DNA of 64,000 bases, taken from assembly GCA_009103225.1 (NCBI GenBank), contig RHPI01002090.1:64214-128213 (forward strand). Direction: 5' to 3'. The notes under the pieces were generated by a model. The model saw only the letters and a program-made list of their open reading frames with translations, ran no database searches and had not been told where the DNA came from. How positions within the stretch are numbered: position 1 is the stretch's first letter; the number at the start of each line of letters is the position of its first letter. Source of the stretch: Chlorokybus atmophyticus. Lineage: Eukaryota > Streptophyta > Chlorokybophyceae > Chlorokybales > Chlorokybaceae. Both the position numbers and the translations under genes were made by a program. Below, piece by piece: positions 1-11,036 of this stretch.

Positions 1-267
1 GGGCGGCGGCGAAGAGCAAGTGGTTGGAAAAGCACACAATGTGTGTCAAACATTTCTTCTAAAGCGCGTGTGTAAGCATGCATTGGCATGACGGTAAGCT
101 GAAAAACACTGATCCGTGACACATTACGCTTGTGACTGATGGACGCTAATCATCGGAGTGTGACGCATAGCATTGGACATCGCTCAACTGCATGCTGCAA
201 AAGTGCGAGCTTACTAGAATATGCTGCATTGCTGAGGTTTATGCAAGGCAAAAGGGTGAGAACTTAC

Positions 268-542
268 GGGGGGAAGTTGATGTCGGCGTAGGGGAAGGTG
301 AATGTAGGATAGCCATTGCCGGCTTCGGTGACTGCGCTGATGTTGATGGATCCAGTGGCGCCGCCTCCTAGGCTGGCTGTGAGGGGGATGCAGACCTGCT
401 CCCCAAGCCAGACCGGGATCACCGAGCCGTCCGCCTTGGTGGACCCGCTCCAGGAAACCGTCGGGGCAGCCGCTGCCAGCGACGCCGCCACGAGCGCCCA
501 GGCCAGCAACGCCAACGGCGCCATGCGGGCCATAGACCCCAT
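268..542 (-). CDS. First exon of a secreted protein (partial, runs off the left edge)
   Basis: ATG at 542-540 opens a leader (MGSMARMAPLALLAWALVAA...) with basic residues followed by a hydrophobic Ala/Leu stretch and small residues, a clear signal peptide. The mature part is rich in Gly, Thr and Ser and carries the motif GATGSINISAV. The exon ends at a strong donor (GTAAGT, 267-262), so the rest lies beyond position 1. Two more in-frame ATGs (533 and 524) could also serve as the start. An in-frame Arg-rich extension upstream of 542 is probably 5' UTR made of GCC repeats. I do not recognise the family; a cell-wall or extracellular-matrix protein is possible but not shown. Confidence 0.6.
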
Positions 543-1901
543 CGCCGCCCTACCCCACCGCCGCCACCGCCACCGCCGCCCCCCGCCGCTCAGCCCAAGC
601 CTGGTGGTTGCCCTACACACAATGACGGTTAACTTCGCTCCCACACAAGCCAAGCTTCGGGCAGTTATTTTTGTGCGGGTTGGGTATGCAATGCATTGCG
701 ACTGAAATGTGTTTCCCGGTTCTGCAAGGTCCTTCCCTAATCAGGACTATCAACTGTCCCATGCGATGGGATGGTTGTGAGCCAGGTGGAGAGGTCCCAG
801 AGGGAAGTTTGATGAAGGTTGTTGGGAAATTGGCCCCGCGTGGCGACCGTTGCATGAACGTCTTCAAAATTCCGGCGCAAGGATCTCCATCACGTGCGGT
901 CGAACCGCCGTGCTGGCAGCGCTGACGAGCGCAAAGTTACCTCCGATATAAGACAACATGCCCTTCGGGCAAAAACCTATCAATGTGATGCTTTCAAAGC
1001 AAATAAAGAGCGTTAACCAAAAGCCTTCAAGGGCAATTTGTTAGAACTAGGAAAGTCTCTCTTCATGGGAGTCTCAACGCCTCGCATAGCCTTTGAAGAC
1101 TCTTCATTACGTCACATATGATGCTGTCACGATACACATAATCCTACTGACATCAATTGCCGTGTTACTATTTATTTTTCCAACATACTTTTTACAAGAT
1201 AATAAATCTGTATGAAAGATGAAAGCTTATTGTACTTTACGTAGATTATATTTCACGTCCAGTGCGACATGCATGTAATGATGCTCAATGAGCACATAAA
1301 ATACGCAAGACATCTTACAATATTAATAGTATAATGTAACCTCCAAGCATGTTTATCATCATCCATTTTCGTTACAAGCAACACACATGTCTCCACCGTA
1401 GAGACATGTGTGTTTTTGTTTTAGTCATGACGATATTCCTTGTTACAACGCGTGCTGTTTTTTGTTCAATTGCAAGGAGATTTTGACAGCACATGCTGTG
1501 CAATGCTTGTCACAACATGTTGACAATAAATGTCGATTTTTTGTATATAAGATTGACATTTGTATACAATGACATGTATTTTGTATTCAACGTCATACGT
1601 CGGTAGTATAGTACATGGAGTGTCAACCGATGCGTTACAAGAACCGCCTTGCAGCAATTGCTGCTTCATATAACAAATCGAACCAATCATGTAGTTGTGC
1701 ATCGGCGTATATGTTTCTCATATATGCTTGACGTTTCTAAAACCAATTTGTATAATATATTTGTTATAAACCTTTTGTAAATGAAAGTTGGATGACACCC
1801 CCCCTCCCCCCCTCCCTCCCTCCCTTCCATACGGCATTGCACTATGAGTTATTTTGTATCCTTAACAATACAATTAATGATGTGTTTATTGTTCTACGGA
1901 A
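543..1901. other. Intergenic, mostly AT-rich, no gene seen
   Basis: A GC-rich stretch to about 600 is the upstream region of the secreted-protein gene. From about 950 on the DNA is AT-rich with no convincing coding frame. It contains one perfect hairpin (1381-1413). Confidence 0.6.
1381..1413. repeat. Perfect 13-bp hairpin
   Basis: ACACACATGTCTC at 1381-1393 is exactly complementary to GAGACATGTGTGT at 1401-1413, with a 7-nt loop. A T-rich run follows. It could be a small RNA terminator-like fold or a mobile element relic; no role is evident. Confidence 0.6.
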
Positions 1902-1908
1902 TGTGTAC

Positions 1909-2669
1909 ATAACGTCGCAAAATGTTTCCCCTGCCGGCCGACTAAATATTGGCAATGGCCGTGCAGCTGAGGATACCCATTTAGAATGTCCTGGCTCAGT
2001 CCACCTGCAATCTTGATAAAGAGACCTGTGTATAACGGCTGTCACAATTGATCGGCGGCCGTCTGCATAAAGGGACCGACCCTAATTGATAGGTACCTAT
2101 AAGGTACTCAGCAGTTAAGCAAAGGGGACTTGACCTAATAAATCGATACCCAACAGTTGGGCACATGCGACTTTACATGAAAGGTAATTAACTGTTAGGT
2201 GCCTGTACAGTACCTTATGTAACCTAACGATATTTTTGAAGGTACTAACAGGTGCCGTTGATACTGTGAGAGAGAGACGGCATGTCAACAAGCAAAATTG
2301 CCATTTAAAAAGATAAACATAAATTAATAACACATTACATGCTGTTGCTATACTGTGAACTACTACTACTCCACTACCCTCCACTACCCTCAGGGTGTAT
2401 GGCTTACACTAGGTCCTAAACAAAGTCGCTGCTCTTTCGCTCCTGCACCGCCGCTCCTCCTCCGCTTCCACCGCCTTGTCGCCACTCTAGCACCTCCGCC
2501 TGGCCTGCTTAGCAAGCAGAGCGGTTGGGCTGTTACGCAACACAACAGCATTATACACACACACGCAAACAAATTCACCTACTATGCCATTGCCGCCGCC
2601 CTGGCCTGGCCTGGCCTGGCCTGGTCGGCCTAATCTGCTCGCAAGAAGGGCAGTGTGACGCTACGCTAT
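1909..2669 (+). repeat. Mosaic interspersed repeat, copy 1, left part
   Basis: From GTCGCAAAATGTTTCCCC at about 1912 this segment matches 13490 onward: the same order of CCGGCCGACT, GGCGGCCGTCTGCATAAAGG, repeated GGTACCT motifs, GGGGACTTGACCTAA and then a pyrimidine-rich stretch and (CCTGG)n runs. The two copies differ by many substitutions, so it is an old dispersed family. It has no long open frame. The element appears interrupted at 2670 by the LTR array; similar GCC-rich sequence resumes after 3790. Confidence 0.7.
2665..2669. repeat. 5-bp target site duplication, left
   Basis: GCTAT lies directly before the first LTR and is repeated exactly at 3786-3790 after the last LTR, as expected for integrase-mediated insertion. 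Confidence 0.8.
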
Positions 2670-2774
2670 TGTTACGGCAGCCAGGGAGGCTGGGCGTAAT
2701 ACATAAGAATGAGAATAGTCATAAATCCCACCATGGTCTTTTATGGCTAAGATGGCCGGACCCTTGTCGTAACA
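2670..2774 (+). repeat. LTR 1 of the TRIM array
   Basis: 105 bp, TGTTACG...CGTAACA. It is closer in sequence to LTR 3 (both read CAGCCAGGGAGGCTGGGCG near the start) than to LTR 2. Confidence 0.88.
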
Positions 2775-3205
2775 ATTGGTATCGGGGCTGACAACCTAAA
2801 GGTCGTGGGCTCGACTCCCAAGGGGGATAGAGCAGCGATTTTTCGGTTGGCAAAGATCCGGGGATGGATGAACCCGCGGCCTTGGGCAAGCCGCAGGTAG
2901 GAGAGACCCGCGACCTTGAGCAAGTCGCGGTTAGGGGACGGCAAGAACGCGATGCGGCATGGCCGGTCGCTAGAACGTTCGCCAGCGTGCGAGCGAGAAT
3001 GTTTGCCGGCGTGCGAACAAGAACGAGATCGAGGATCTCGAGAACGACAATGCGGGCTGGGCAAGTCGCGTCGAGTCGCGCAAGAGGCGCCGGCCGAGAG
3101 AAGCATTGGTCGAGACAGCTCGGTCGCCCGCCCCGCGGGCGACCGAGGGCTGAGAATCCCTATAAGGATACGCACGAGGGCGTGCTAAGTTCTAATGGGG
3201 AGGTA

Positions 3206-3310
3206 TGTTACGGCAGCAAGCGAGCTGGGCGTAATACATAAGAACAGAAATAGCCATAAATACCAACCATGGTCTTTTATGGCTAAGATGGCCGGACCCT
3301 TGTCGTAACA
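3206..3310 (+). repeat. LTR 2 of the TRIM array
   Basis: 105 bp with the same termini. It differs from LTR 1 and LTR 3 at several positions (CAGCAAGCGAGCTGGGCG; AACAGAAATAGCC). It serves as 3' LTR for the first internal region and 5' LTR for the second. Confidence 0.88.
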
Positions 3311-3680
3311 ATTGGTATCGGAGCTGACAACCTAAAGGTCGTGGGCTCGACTCCCAAGGGGGATAGAGCGGCGATTCTTCGGTTGGCAAAAGTTCTAAGG
3401 AAAGTGCACCGCGGCCTTGGGCAAGTCGCAGGTCGGAAGGAACGAAAGGGACGGCAAAGAACGCGATCTAAAACGGTCGCTCGAACAGAACGTTCAAGAG
3501 AACGGCAGACAACGTTCTCGAGAACGAGAACGAGAACGACCGCGCGGTGTTGACCCGCCGGTCGTAGAAATGACCGAACTGAACCGGTCGAGATGGCTCG
3601 GTCGCCCGCGGGCGGAGGGCTAAGAAAAAGAACCCTATAAGAAGTAGCCGAGGACGTGCTACATTCTAATGGGGGAGGTG

Positions 3681-3785
3681 TGTTACGGCAGCCAGGGAGG
3701 CTGGGCGTAATACATAAGAATGAGAATAGTCATAAATCCCACCATGGTCTTTTATGGCTAAGATGGCCGGACCCTTGTCGTAACA
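3681..3785 (+). repeat. LTR 3 of the TRIM array
   Basis: 105 bp, TGTTACG...CGTAACA, followed at once by the target duplication GCTAT (3786-3790). Confidence 0.88.
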
Positions 3786-3790
3786 GCTAT

Positions 3791-4300
3791 TGCGCTCAAC
3801 ACAATGACATTCACACATGTTTATAAATGCAAACAGGCTCACCTGCTGTGCCGCCGCCGCCGCCGCACATTTGCCAAACTTGCTTGCGCTGCTATTTGGG
3901 CAGCAGCAGCGTTTCAAATGCACGACGGCTTCAATGGCGCTAACGTACCATCAAATAGTACGAGTGTGCCATGGTATCTGTATCCTCATGGACCTACGGT
4001 ACCATCGCAATGGTATCATAGGTTCATTAAGTGTTCTAGTTAACTATTTCGGACTGATATGTCAATGTCCCACCTCGCCGCCATCGCTTCCCTAAGTTAA
4101 GACTAAGCAGAGACTTGCTTACTAAAAAAGGCATATCGCCGCTACGGGCTTTGTACGGTCGATGGCCGGCCGCCGGTAAAAGGGACTAACGGGTATCATT
4201 AGTTGCCATTGGGGGCTTAAGAATCCATCTAATTGCTATTATAAGTAAGTCGCCGCGGTGGTCCCTTTACCATCGGCGTTCGGCCGTCGTCACAATTTGA
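3791..4300 (+). repeat. Mosaic interspersed repeat, copy 1, right part
   Basis: After the LTR array a CTCACCTGCTGTGCC-plus-GCC-repeat segment resembles 14250-14320, and further on GGCCGGCCGCCGG and TCGGCCGTCGTCAC recall the motifs at 14560-14950. I read this as the continuation of the repeat split by the TRIM insertion. The right boundary near 4300 is not precise. Confidence 0.5.
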
Positions 4301-6071
4301 TTTCGATTTTATCAACAAGAGCTCATTGTTGAGAGCTTGTTGCAGACGTTTGATGTACAGCAAGATGACAATGCGTGAATTGTATAAGCGCTAGCTGTAA
4401 GTTTGACACAGTCTTCAGGCCTTGATTGCATGCGCATGCTTTGCAATCAAGCCTAGCGCTTTGATGCTCAAATGTTGTTATCTTGTTCTAATTTGCTTTA
4501 CGGTATCTTGAAATCGATGCTGCTCTTTGCTACGGTATCAATTGTCAATATTTAACTGCCTCACACATCTGCATCCCATAGCACTTCACGCATTGACCCA
4601 GCGCGTCTTTGCTAAGGTGTTTGATAGGGTGAGGGTGTCCTATGCAAGGCAACTCTCATAAGAGATGATCCTATCCTCGGCCTTTGTTGCCTTGCACATG
4701 ACACCCGCAGTTGCGTAGTAGGAGTGTCCCATGCAAGGCAACACAAAGGCTAAGAATATGTGAATGTACACATGCCATTACGTTATGTATGTGCGGCACA
4801 TACACAACTACCGCACGCATTTCCTATACACTTGCATGATAGCAAAAAGTAGTGCAGATGCAAGTGCAATGCCATGCCATGCAATGCCATGTCATGCTCA
4901 TGCAAGTGAGCACATAAAATTAGCCAAGCACATGCAAGGGTTAGGATTGAGTAATAAGTCACTTCAGCTTACCATCCAAATAAAGCCTTCAATTGCCTCT
5001 CGGCCCGTTAGGTGCGATGCAAATCATCGTGGGGAGCATTGCAGCAGATAGGGTAACCCACAAGTGAATAGTGTGTGACTACTGCAGTTCTTCTATGCAA
5101 CGCGCGGGTGTGTTGCGTATGGTGTGCATGTGTGCTTGCAGATGCAATGACCATCGTAAGACTGCGAGACTTGCATTTCCCGTGCTGGCTTGGTATATGC
5201 ACCATCAAGGCTTGAGACGCTTTTTTACATCCAAGCGTGAAGTACAAGCCAGGAAGGCCGGCCAGGCACGCCCAGCTGGAGCACATAACTGCAATGGTGA
5301 TTAAGTGTGTTTATCTATCAGCTATGTATGTTTCCATGGTAACAAGTCTATTGCGTCCAATGTACATACGCAAGACTGAGTGACTGACGGAGACTCTAGC
5401 ATAGCATGGCAACAAACAATGCACATACAGAGTTTGGCACTGGTACACAACCAAGTCAGCGGCAGGCAGCAGCCAGCATAGGTGATAGTGAAAAGTACAC
5501 ATTGGCCTTTGGCAAGCAGTAGCACGCAGCAGTAGGCAAGTCCGACAGTACACAAGGAATGTGTCAATCCGCATTAGGCAAGCAGTAGCAAGTTGCGGCA
5601 GGCAGTACAGCAGCCATACAGTTATCGAATAAGCTGTGCCATACATGGTTGGCTAGAGGTCTGCCACCATACCTAGTACCTGATATGTGACGAATCACAT
5701 AGCAATCAATGCCAAGCAAGTACAACAAGCTAGAAGCCAATTGCAACCTGCCTGCATGTGCTAGCCCTACAATTGCAGCACGTAGCAAGAGCAGTCTTAC
5801 ATACACAATGAGCAGGGCGGGTGTTATGCAGTTGAAGGATCTGGTCTGTCTTGCTCTTGCTGTTGATGCTTACAACACGCACTGACATACTTGCAATGAC
5901 ACACAACAAAAGGCTATTGCAAAGCATGTGCTACCCCTACCACTGCAGCAGGGCAGCTGCGTGGAAGATCACAGGCAGGAGGAAAATATCAAATTATGTA
6001 CGACACCAACAGTTCGAGGTGTCCCTGTGTTGCTTGCTACTGAGACAACAAACTAACGTCACGAGCGCAGC
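4301..6071. other. Intergenic, no gene seen; local inverted repeats
   Basis: No frame with convincing coding character. The stretch holds the inverted-repeat set at 4633-4750 and a run of GCCATGC-like short repeats near 4866-4900. The last few hundred bases are the 3' flank of the cyclophilin gene. Confidence 0.55.
4633..4750. repeat. Inverted repeat set around ATGCAAGGCAAC
   Basis: GGGTGTCCTATGCAAGGCAAC (4633-4653) recurs in inverted form at 4680-4704 and again directly at 4724-4750. The 4680-4704 and 4724-4750 segments pair over about 25 bp and could fold into a long stem with a 19-nt loop. Confidence 0.65.
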
Positions 6072-7295
6072 TTACAGTTCAGCTGTGCCTGACGCCTCGT
6101 CAATAGCAAGCTCACCACTGTCCGCGATCTTGATCACCTTGGAGGTCTTGCCACTAGATGAACCGTAGCCCTCAACCTTGGTGACAACGTCCATTCCCTC
6201 AATAACCTTGCCAAAAACCACATGCTTGCCATCCAGCCTGTGATGCAACAGAATGTCAGCTCTGGCTGGCAGGGGATACACATGCATGCTCATACGATTC
6301 AGAGCATCATAGATACTGAATGTGCAACGTTACCAGCTCGTCTTCACAGTGGTGATGAAAAACTGAGAGCCATTGGTATCGGGGCCAGCGTTAGCCATAG
6401 ACAGGAACCCTGCATAGCAAACACAAGTAAGCAACCAAACCGATATCCATGCAGACAGCCATGCTGATCTACCTGGGCCGGTGTGCTTCAACTTGAAGTT
6501 CTCATCAGCAAACTTGATGCCGTAGATGGACTCCCCGCCCATCCCGTTGCCATCAGTGAAGTCGCCGCCTTGCAGCATGAACTGCGGGATGACGCGGTGG
6601 AAGACGGAGTTCTTGTAATGCAGCGGCTTGCCCTTGTTGCCAACGCCCTTCTCTCCGGTGCAAAGCGCACGGAAATTCTCTGCACCACCAGTACAAGGAA
6701 ATAGCTCAGATGCTGAGCATAAAACAAAACCAACCAAACAACCATGTCTCATGTGCTCACGACTTGATGCCAGCAGTGAACTGTGCAAAGAAGCTGCGCA
6801 ACAGTGCATGAGAATAATACACGAATGCAGTGCCTTACCGACTGTCTTAGGCACCACCTTGCCGAACAGACCAATCACGATGCGGCCTGTTCACACAAGA
6901 CATACAGTGGTGATGACGATAATTTTTTGCAACGAGTACAAAAGCCGCGACTACTGCGACTAGCACTGGCAGCACCTGCCGGCGAGCCATCAATCTCAAC
7001 GTCGAAGTACACCTTGTTGGTGACTTCAGCGTCCCCAACAGACTTCCCGCCCTTCTGGCCAGCAACAAACGGCCTCAGCACAAAACATGCAGTTGCCATG
7101 TCCGGAAGCAAAGGCAATGCTGCATTACGTTGCGAGTGCAGCTTATGAGTTCAGTGGCAGAGCAACGGCTGACAAGCAACAAGTATGACGAGGGAGATGA
7201 AGGTGCATGCACAGGAGCACACTCACCTTCTTGGCCTCGCATGAAGCCGCGACCGCAAGCACGAGAACAGCAAGCAGCCACCACTGACGCGCCAT
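6072..7295 (-). CDS. Secretory-pathway cyclophilin (peptidyl-prolyl isomerase)
   Basis: Catalyses cis-trans isomerisation of Xaa-Pro bonds, probably in the ER lumen. Six exons join to 214 codons plus stop: 7227-7295, 6976-7054, 6839-6886, 6473-6679, 6334-6409, 6072-6237. Exon 1 is exactly the signal peptide ([19 protein letters not shown]). The rest is a full cyclophilin domain: [52 protein letters not shown] with the catalytic Arg, NGSQFFITT, and [12 protein letters not shown] with the cyclosporin-contact Trp. Plant homologues are the cyclophilin B/CYP20-1 group. The last residues (ASGTAEL) do not form a clear KDEL-type signal. A telobox-like AAACCCTAA lies about 260 bp upstream. All introns are GT-AG. 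Confidence 0.95.
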
Positions 7296-7553
7296 AACTA
7301 CAGCACTGACACACGCATTTTGTTAAGTCAATACCACAATATTACAAAGGACCATGCGCAGCGTCACACTCGACCAAACAACGGCAAAGCAAACGCACAC
7401 CACGCCACGCCATTGCATGCAAAGCGACCAAGGCGCACAGTTTCGTGCTTGTCCTCAGCAGCTGACCTGGTTCACCTTCCCGCCTGCCGCCCACGACACC
7501 GAGGACACCAACAACACCAACGCTGGCAACGCCACTGACACTGCCGCTGCTCA

Positions 7554-7562
7554 AAACCCTAA
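7554..7562 (-). promoter_or_regulatory. Telobox-like motif upstream of the cyclophilin gene
   Basis: AAACCCTAA, the plant telobox, about 260 bp before the cyclophilin ATG. Teloboxes are enriched in plant promoters of translation and growth genes; a role here is inference. Confidence 0.25.
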
Positions 7563-8008
7563 CCGACTAACGTTACTGATACAGAACGGAAACGTTACGT
7601 CTGTCCATAACCCGCTCTGCCAAAAGAATGCATGTAACGAGCACAGTTGATGGATTGTATTCTTGTATCCTACATCAAACGCGAAACTTTCACCTCTTAC
7701 AACAGAAGATAGATATCTTTACCGTAGCGATATCCTCGGCGTCCTTGATATAGACGGCCTAGTCACGTGTGTTGTGCTCGCAGTGAAGTGTTTGCTGCCT
7801 GCTGTGTTTGGTCTTCTGCTCTGTCTGAGGGTTCTTCTCAGGGTTAGTCTCCCCAGGGGTTTCTCAGGTGGGGGCGGGGGGCGTGGAGTGGAGGGTGCTT
7901 GCGGCGGTAGCCATGGGGGTGCTTGCGGCGGAGAAGGAGTCGAGTCTGGGGTCGCTGGGGAGCGGAGGGGGCGGAGGAGGAGGAGGAGCAGGAGGAGGAG
8001 GTAATGCC

Positions 8009-11000
8009 ATGGGCGCTTACACCTTCGCCGCCGCACCCAAAGCCCTGCCCATGAAAGCGGGAAAGAGGAACAAGACGCCGCCAAACCCTCCACACCAGGT
8101 AGGAGCAGTGGAAAGACTGTGTTTTCAATCCAACGCCTTGTAATGGTATCTCAGCTTGGTGAAGTTATCAACAGTGCAACAGTCAACCCTACAGCACTGG
8201 GTTCACTAACACTGTTGCCAAAAGCAGTGACGACACCCACTAGTGTGCGTGTACAAACGCATTGTTGATTGTGCGCTCGCACCCAGTCAAATCAGGGTTT
8301 CTGAGTAGGCTTACTGCAGCAGCCCTATGATTATGTCTTTATGGCGCGTTTGTGCTGCTTTGCACGCGTTTGATAGATAAGTCATTCTGCTAAAAGTTCT
8401 TGCATACAGATATGATATGCGCTATGGTATGACGTGAGTCAATGCCGTTGCTACCAATAGCAATGTGAGTACAATTTCACACTTCACAACCATCCAGGGT
8501 CCTGCGAGCGCAGGGGATGCCAATGCCGCGGCAATGAACATAATGTTCGACCGCCGCGTGGTCCGTGGCAACACCTACGCCACACAGGTAAAACTACCCT
8601 ACCCCCACCCCCCACCCCCCTCCACAACCTATGCCCGCACTCCACCACACATACCCACATATACAACATCAGGTGCTGCCGGCCGTAGCGTTGGAGGCCG
8701 AGGCCACTCAGCGTTCTGTGGCGGGCAGCACCACGCAGTCCCTCGGCAAAAGCAAGAGCTTGAAGAAGCAGCAGAGTCAGTCGACGCCGAGGCGGGGTTC
8801 CCTCATCGCCGGTGACAACACCGAGCCTGTGCAGGGCCGCAAGCACATGGACGTGCAGACGGACGTGTACCTCGAGGAGCTGGTGGACCGGATCCCCGAG
8901 GCCGACGTGGACACGCAGACCGACGAGTTCATGGACAGGCCGCCAACGCCGCTGTTCATCCCAACAAAGTCTGGTGTCGACGTGTACACGCAAGTATGTG
9001 GTCATTGTACTCATACAATATCCACAGGCACATACCCACACGCGCACACGCACACGTACACGCACGTTCACGTACACACATTGGCATGAACTTTTGCATG
9101 GTTGACTCGGTCAGATTGAGGAGGGTGACTTGTTCAACTTCGATCGTGAGGTGGAGCCGCTGCTTGAGGTGCTGGTCGGCAAGGCCCTGGAGCAGGGTCT
9201 GATGGAGGTGATGGAGGAGGAGGAGCTCGCCAACCTGCGCGCGCACCAGGAACACTTTGAACAGGTGGGTGAGCCTCACTCACTCCGTTTCCTGCTTGCG
9301 TGTTTCAACGGATGAAACTCAACAAACGTGTGTTGTGCACACAGGTTCGCAATGCGGAGCTTGTGGCCGCCCAAAGGCTCGAAGCTGCAGAGAGAAGGCG
9401 GATTGAGGAGAAAGAGAGACGTATTGCACAAGTACGTAATGGGCAATGCGTGTGACTCATGGGGTAAGCACTTTGTGACATGATTGTTGGTTTGCAGGAG
9501 AAGGCGCGTGTGGCAAAGGAGAAGGAGGTGCGCGAGAAGGTGGCCGCGCAGTCGTTCGCGCGGTCGTACCTGTCGGGCATGATGACTTCCGTCTTCAAGA
9601 ACCTCTACTCGGCCGGCTTCTTCTACGACCCCGTCGAGAAAGAGGTGAGTAGATGCGTGCGTGCGTGCGTGCGTGTGTGCGTGCGTAAGTGGATGTGTGC
9701 ATTGGCTCTCGCACGCTTGTGCATGTCCAAGTTCTTATGTGCTTGGGCTCATGCAATTGCATGCGTGTAGCAAGTCTGCATGGTTTCATGCATTCACAGC
9801 GACTTAAAAGCCATATACCACACAGAGATGCAAACCCACACGCCCCACGCGTGCAGGTCAAAGAGCACTTCATGCCTTGGCTGGTGTCTGCAGCCGCCGC
9901 CGACGCAGAGAGGGAACGCATTGCTCGCGCCGCAGTTGAGCAGCTGGTGAGTGGAAACACACTAACATCATCACCATCATCGCATTGAATTGCACAGATT
10001 GCAGAGCTGAGACAGCAGCCACACGCACACGCACACGCACACGCATACGCACACAACTGCTCTGTGCAGATTGCGCATACGGTGAGGGTGGCAGAGGAGC
10101 AGCGGGCAGCGGCGGAGGTGAAGCGGGCGCGGGAGCGCACGGAGGAACTGGAACGCATCGCCGAAGCCACACGCAGGTGTAAATACAGTGCTTGTGATGA
10201 TAATGACAACGATGATGATGATGGTAATTGTCATCAGCATGGCTATGACCATGACAGCATTGAAGTTAATGCCAACATCTGACTGTGTGCAGGGAAGCGG
10301 AGGCTGCGCGTATGGCCGTGCAGGAAAAGTGCGCGCTTGCTGGCAAGCTGCTCAGGCTCCTGTGTGAAAGAAGGTGTGTGCGTGCGTGCGTGTGTTGGCA
10401 TGTGTGCTGATGCGTGTGCGTTTCGGCGATGGTGACCACCTACTACTTGTTCACAACAAGCAAACTACGCTGCCTTGCCAATTCCAGGACCATATCGGAG
10501 GAGCAGTGCACAGAGGCACGCAAAGGACTCGAAGCGCAGGCGCAAGCCCGCATTGATGAACGCGAACAAGCCCGACAGGTGCCGAGCGACACACACATAA
10601 CTCACCACTTGCTGCTACAAGTGTTCTGTCCCCACACACACAACTTGCCCACTTACCAACAGGAGCAAATATCGGCATTCCGTGCAAGCGCGATGTCGGA
10701 CGCCGAAGCGCGTGGAGAAGAGTACATCGAGGTGCCCGAGAGCGACATCCCCGTCAGCCTGCCTCCGCCGGCCGACACAGGTGTCGACCTCAACGACGAG
10801 GGCGCCGTCAACAAAGCAGTGTTGCAGATATTGCTTGAGAAGGTGAGAGGTTACGAAGTTACTTGTTTGTTGGGTGTGGAGTGTGACGCCTGAAGGTTGT
10901 GTTGCAGGGCACTGTGGTGCAGTCGGACTTGGTCGTGGCGCTGGCGCTGGACAATATTAATGGGAGCACTCAAAGAGAGAGTGGTGCTGGCGTGAGTGAT

Positions 11001-11036
11001 GCGACTGTTACAAGTTCAACTGCATTAGAATTGTGA
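8009..11036 (+). CDS. RSP3: Radial spoke protein 3 (intact copy)
   Basis: Anchors radial spokes to axonemal doublet microtubules and binds dimerisation/docking domains of spoke proteins. Twelve exons: 8009-8098, 8498-8587, 8673-8993, 9115-9264, 9345-9431, 9498-9644, 9857-9946, 10070-10176, 10293-10373, 10488-10578, 10663-10842, 10908-11036. They give 520 codons, close to the roughly 516 of Chlamydomonas RSP3. Diagnostic segments are NIMFDRRVVRGNTYA, HMDVQTDVYLEELVD, RPPTPLFIPTKSGVD and IEEGDLFNFD, then the amphipathic helix EVEPLLEVLVGKALEQG (about residues 179-195), the AKAP-like site, then a long coiled coil. The start at 8009 (MGAYTFAAAPKAL) fits the family; in-frame ATGs at 7913 and 7868 would add a Gly-rich leader. 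Introns are rich in CA/CG dinucleotide repeats. Exons 5-12 are duplicated, inverted and broken at 17.85-19.43 kb. Confidence 0.95.

Larger units (their letters stand above)
2670..3785 (+). mobile_element. TRIM-like LTR element, tandem LTR-int-LTR-int-LTR
   Basis: Three 105-bp direct repeats at 2670-2774, 3206-3310 and 3681-3785 each begin TGTTACG and end CGTAACA, the inverted termini typical of LTRs. Each of the first two is followed by TGGTATCGGGGC or TGGTATCGGAGC, a primer-binding site of initiator-Met tRNA type. Each of the last two is preceded by a purine tract (AATGGGGAGGT, AATGGGGGAGGTG). The internal regions are only 431 and 370 bp and carry no gag or pol, so this is a non-autonomous miniature element (TRIM). 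The whole array is flanked by the target duplication GCTAT. The tandem form most likely arose by recombination between copies. Orientation follows the PBS and purine-tract order. Confidence 0.88.

Noticed and set aside
4866-4900. GCCATGC short-repeat run as an origin or regulatory array
   Set aside because: Too short and irregular; TGCATGC/CCATGC strings are common across this window.
8484-9077. Long minus-strand ORF opposite RSP3 exons 2-4
   Set aside because: It is a GC-rich shadow of RSP3, whose exons match the known family with proper splice sites.
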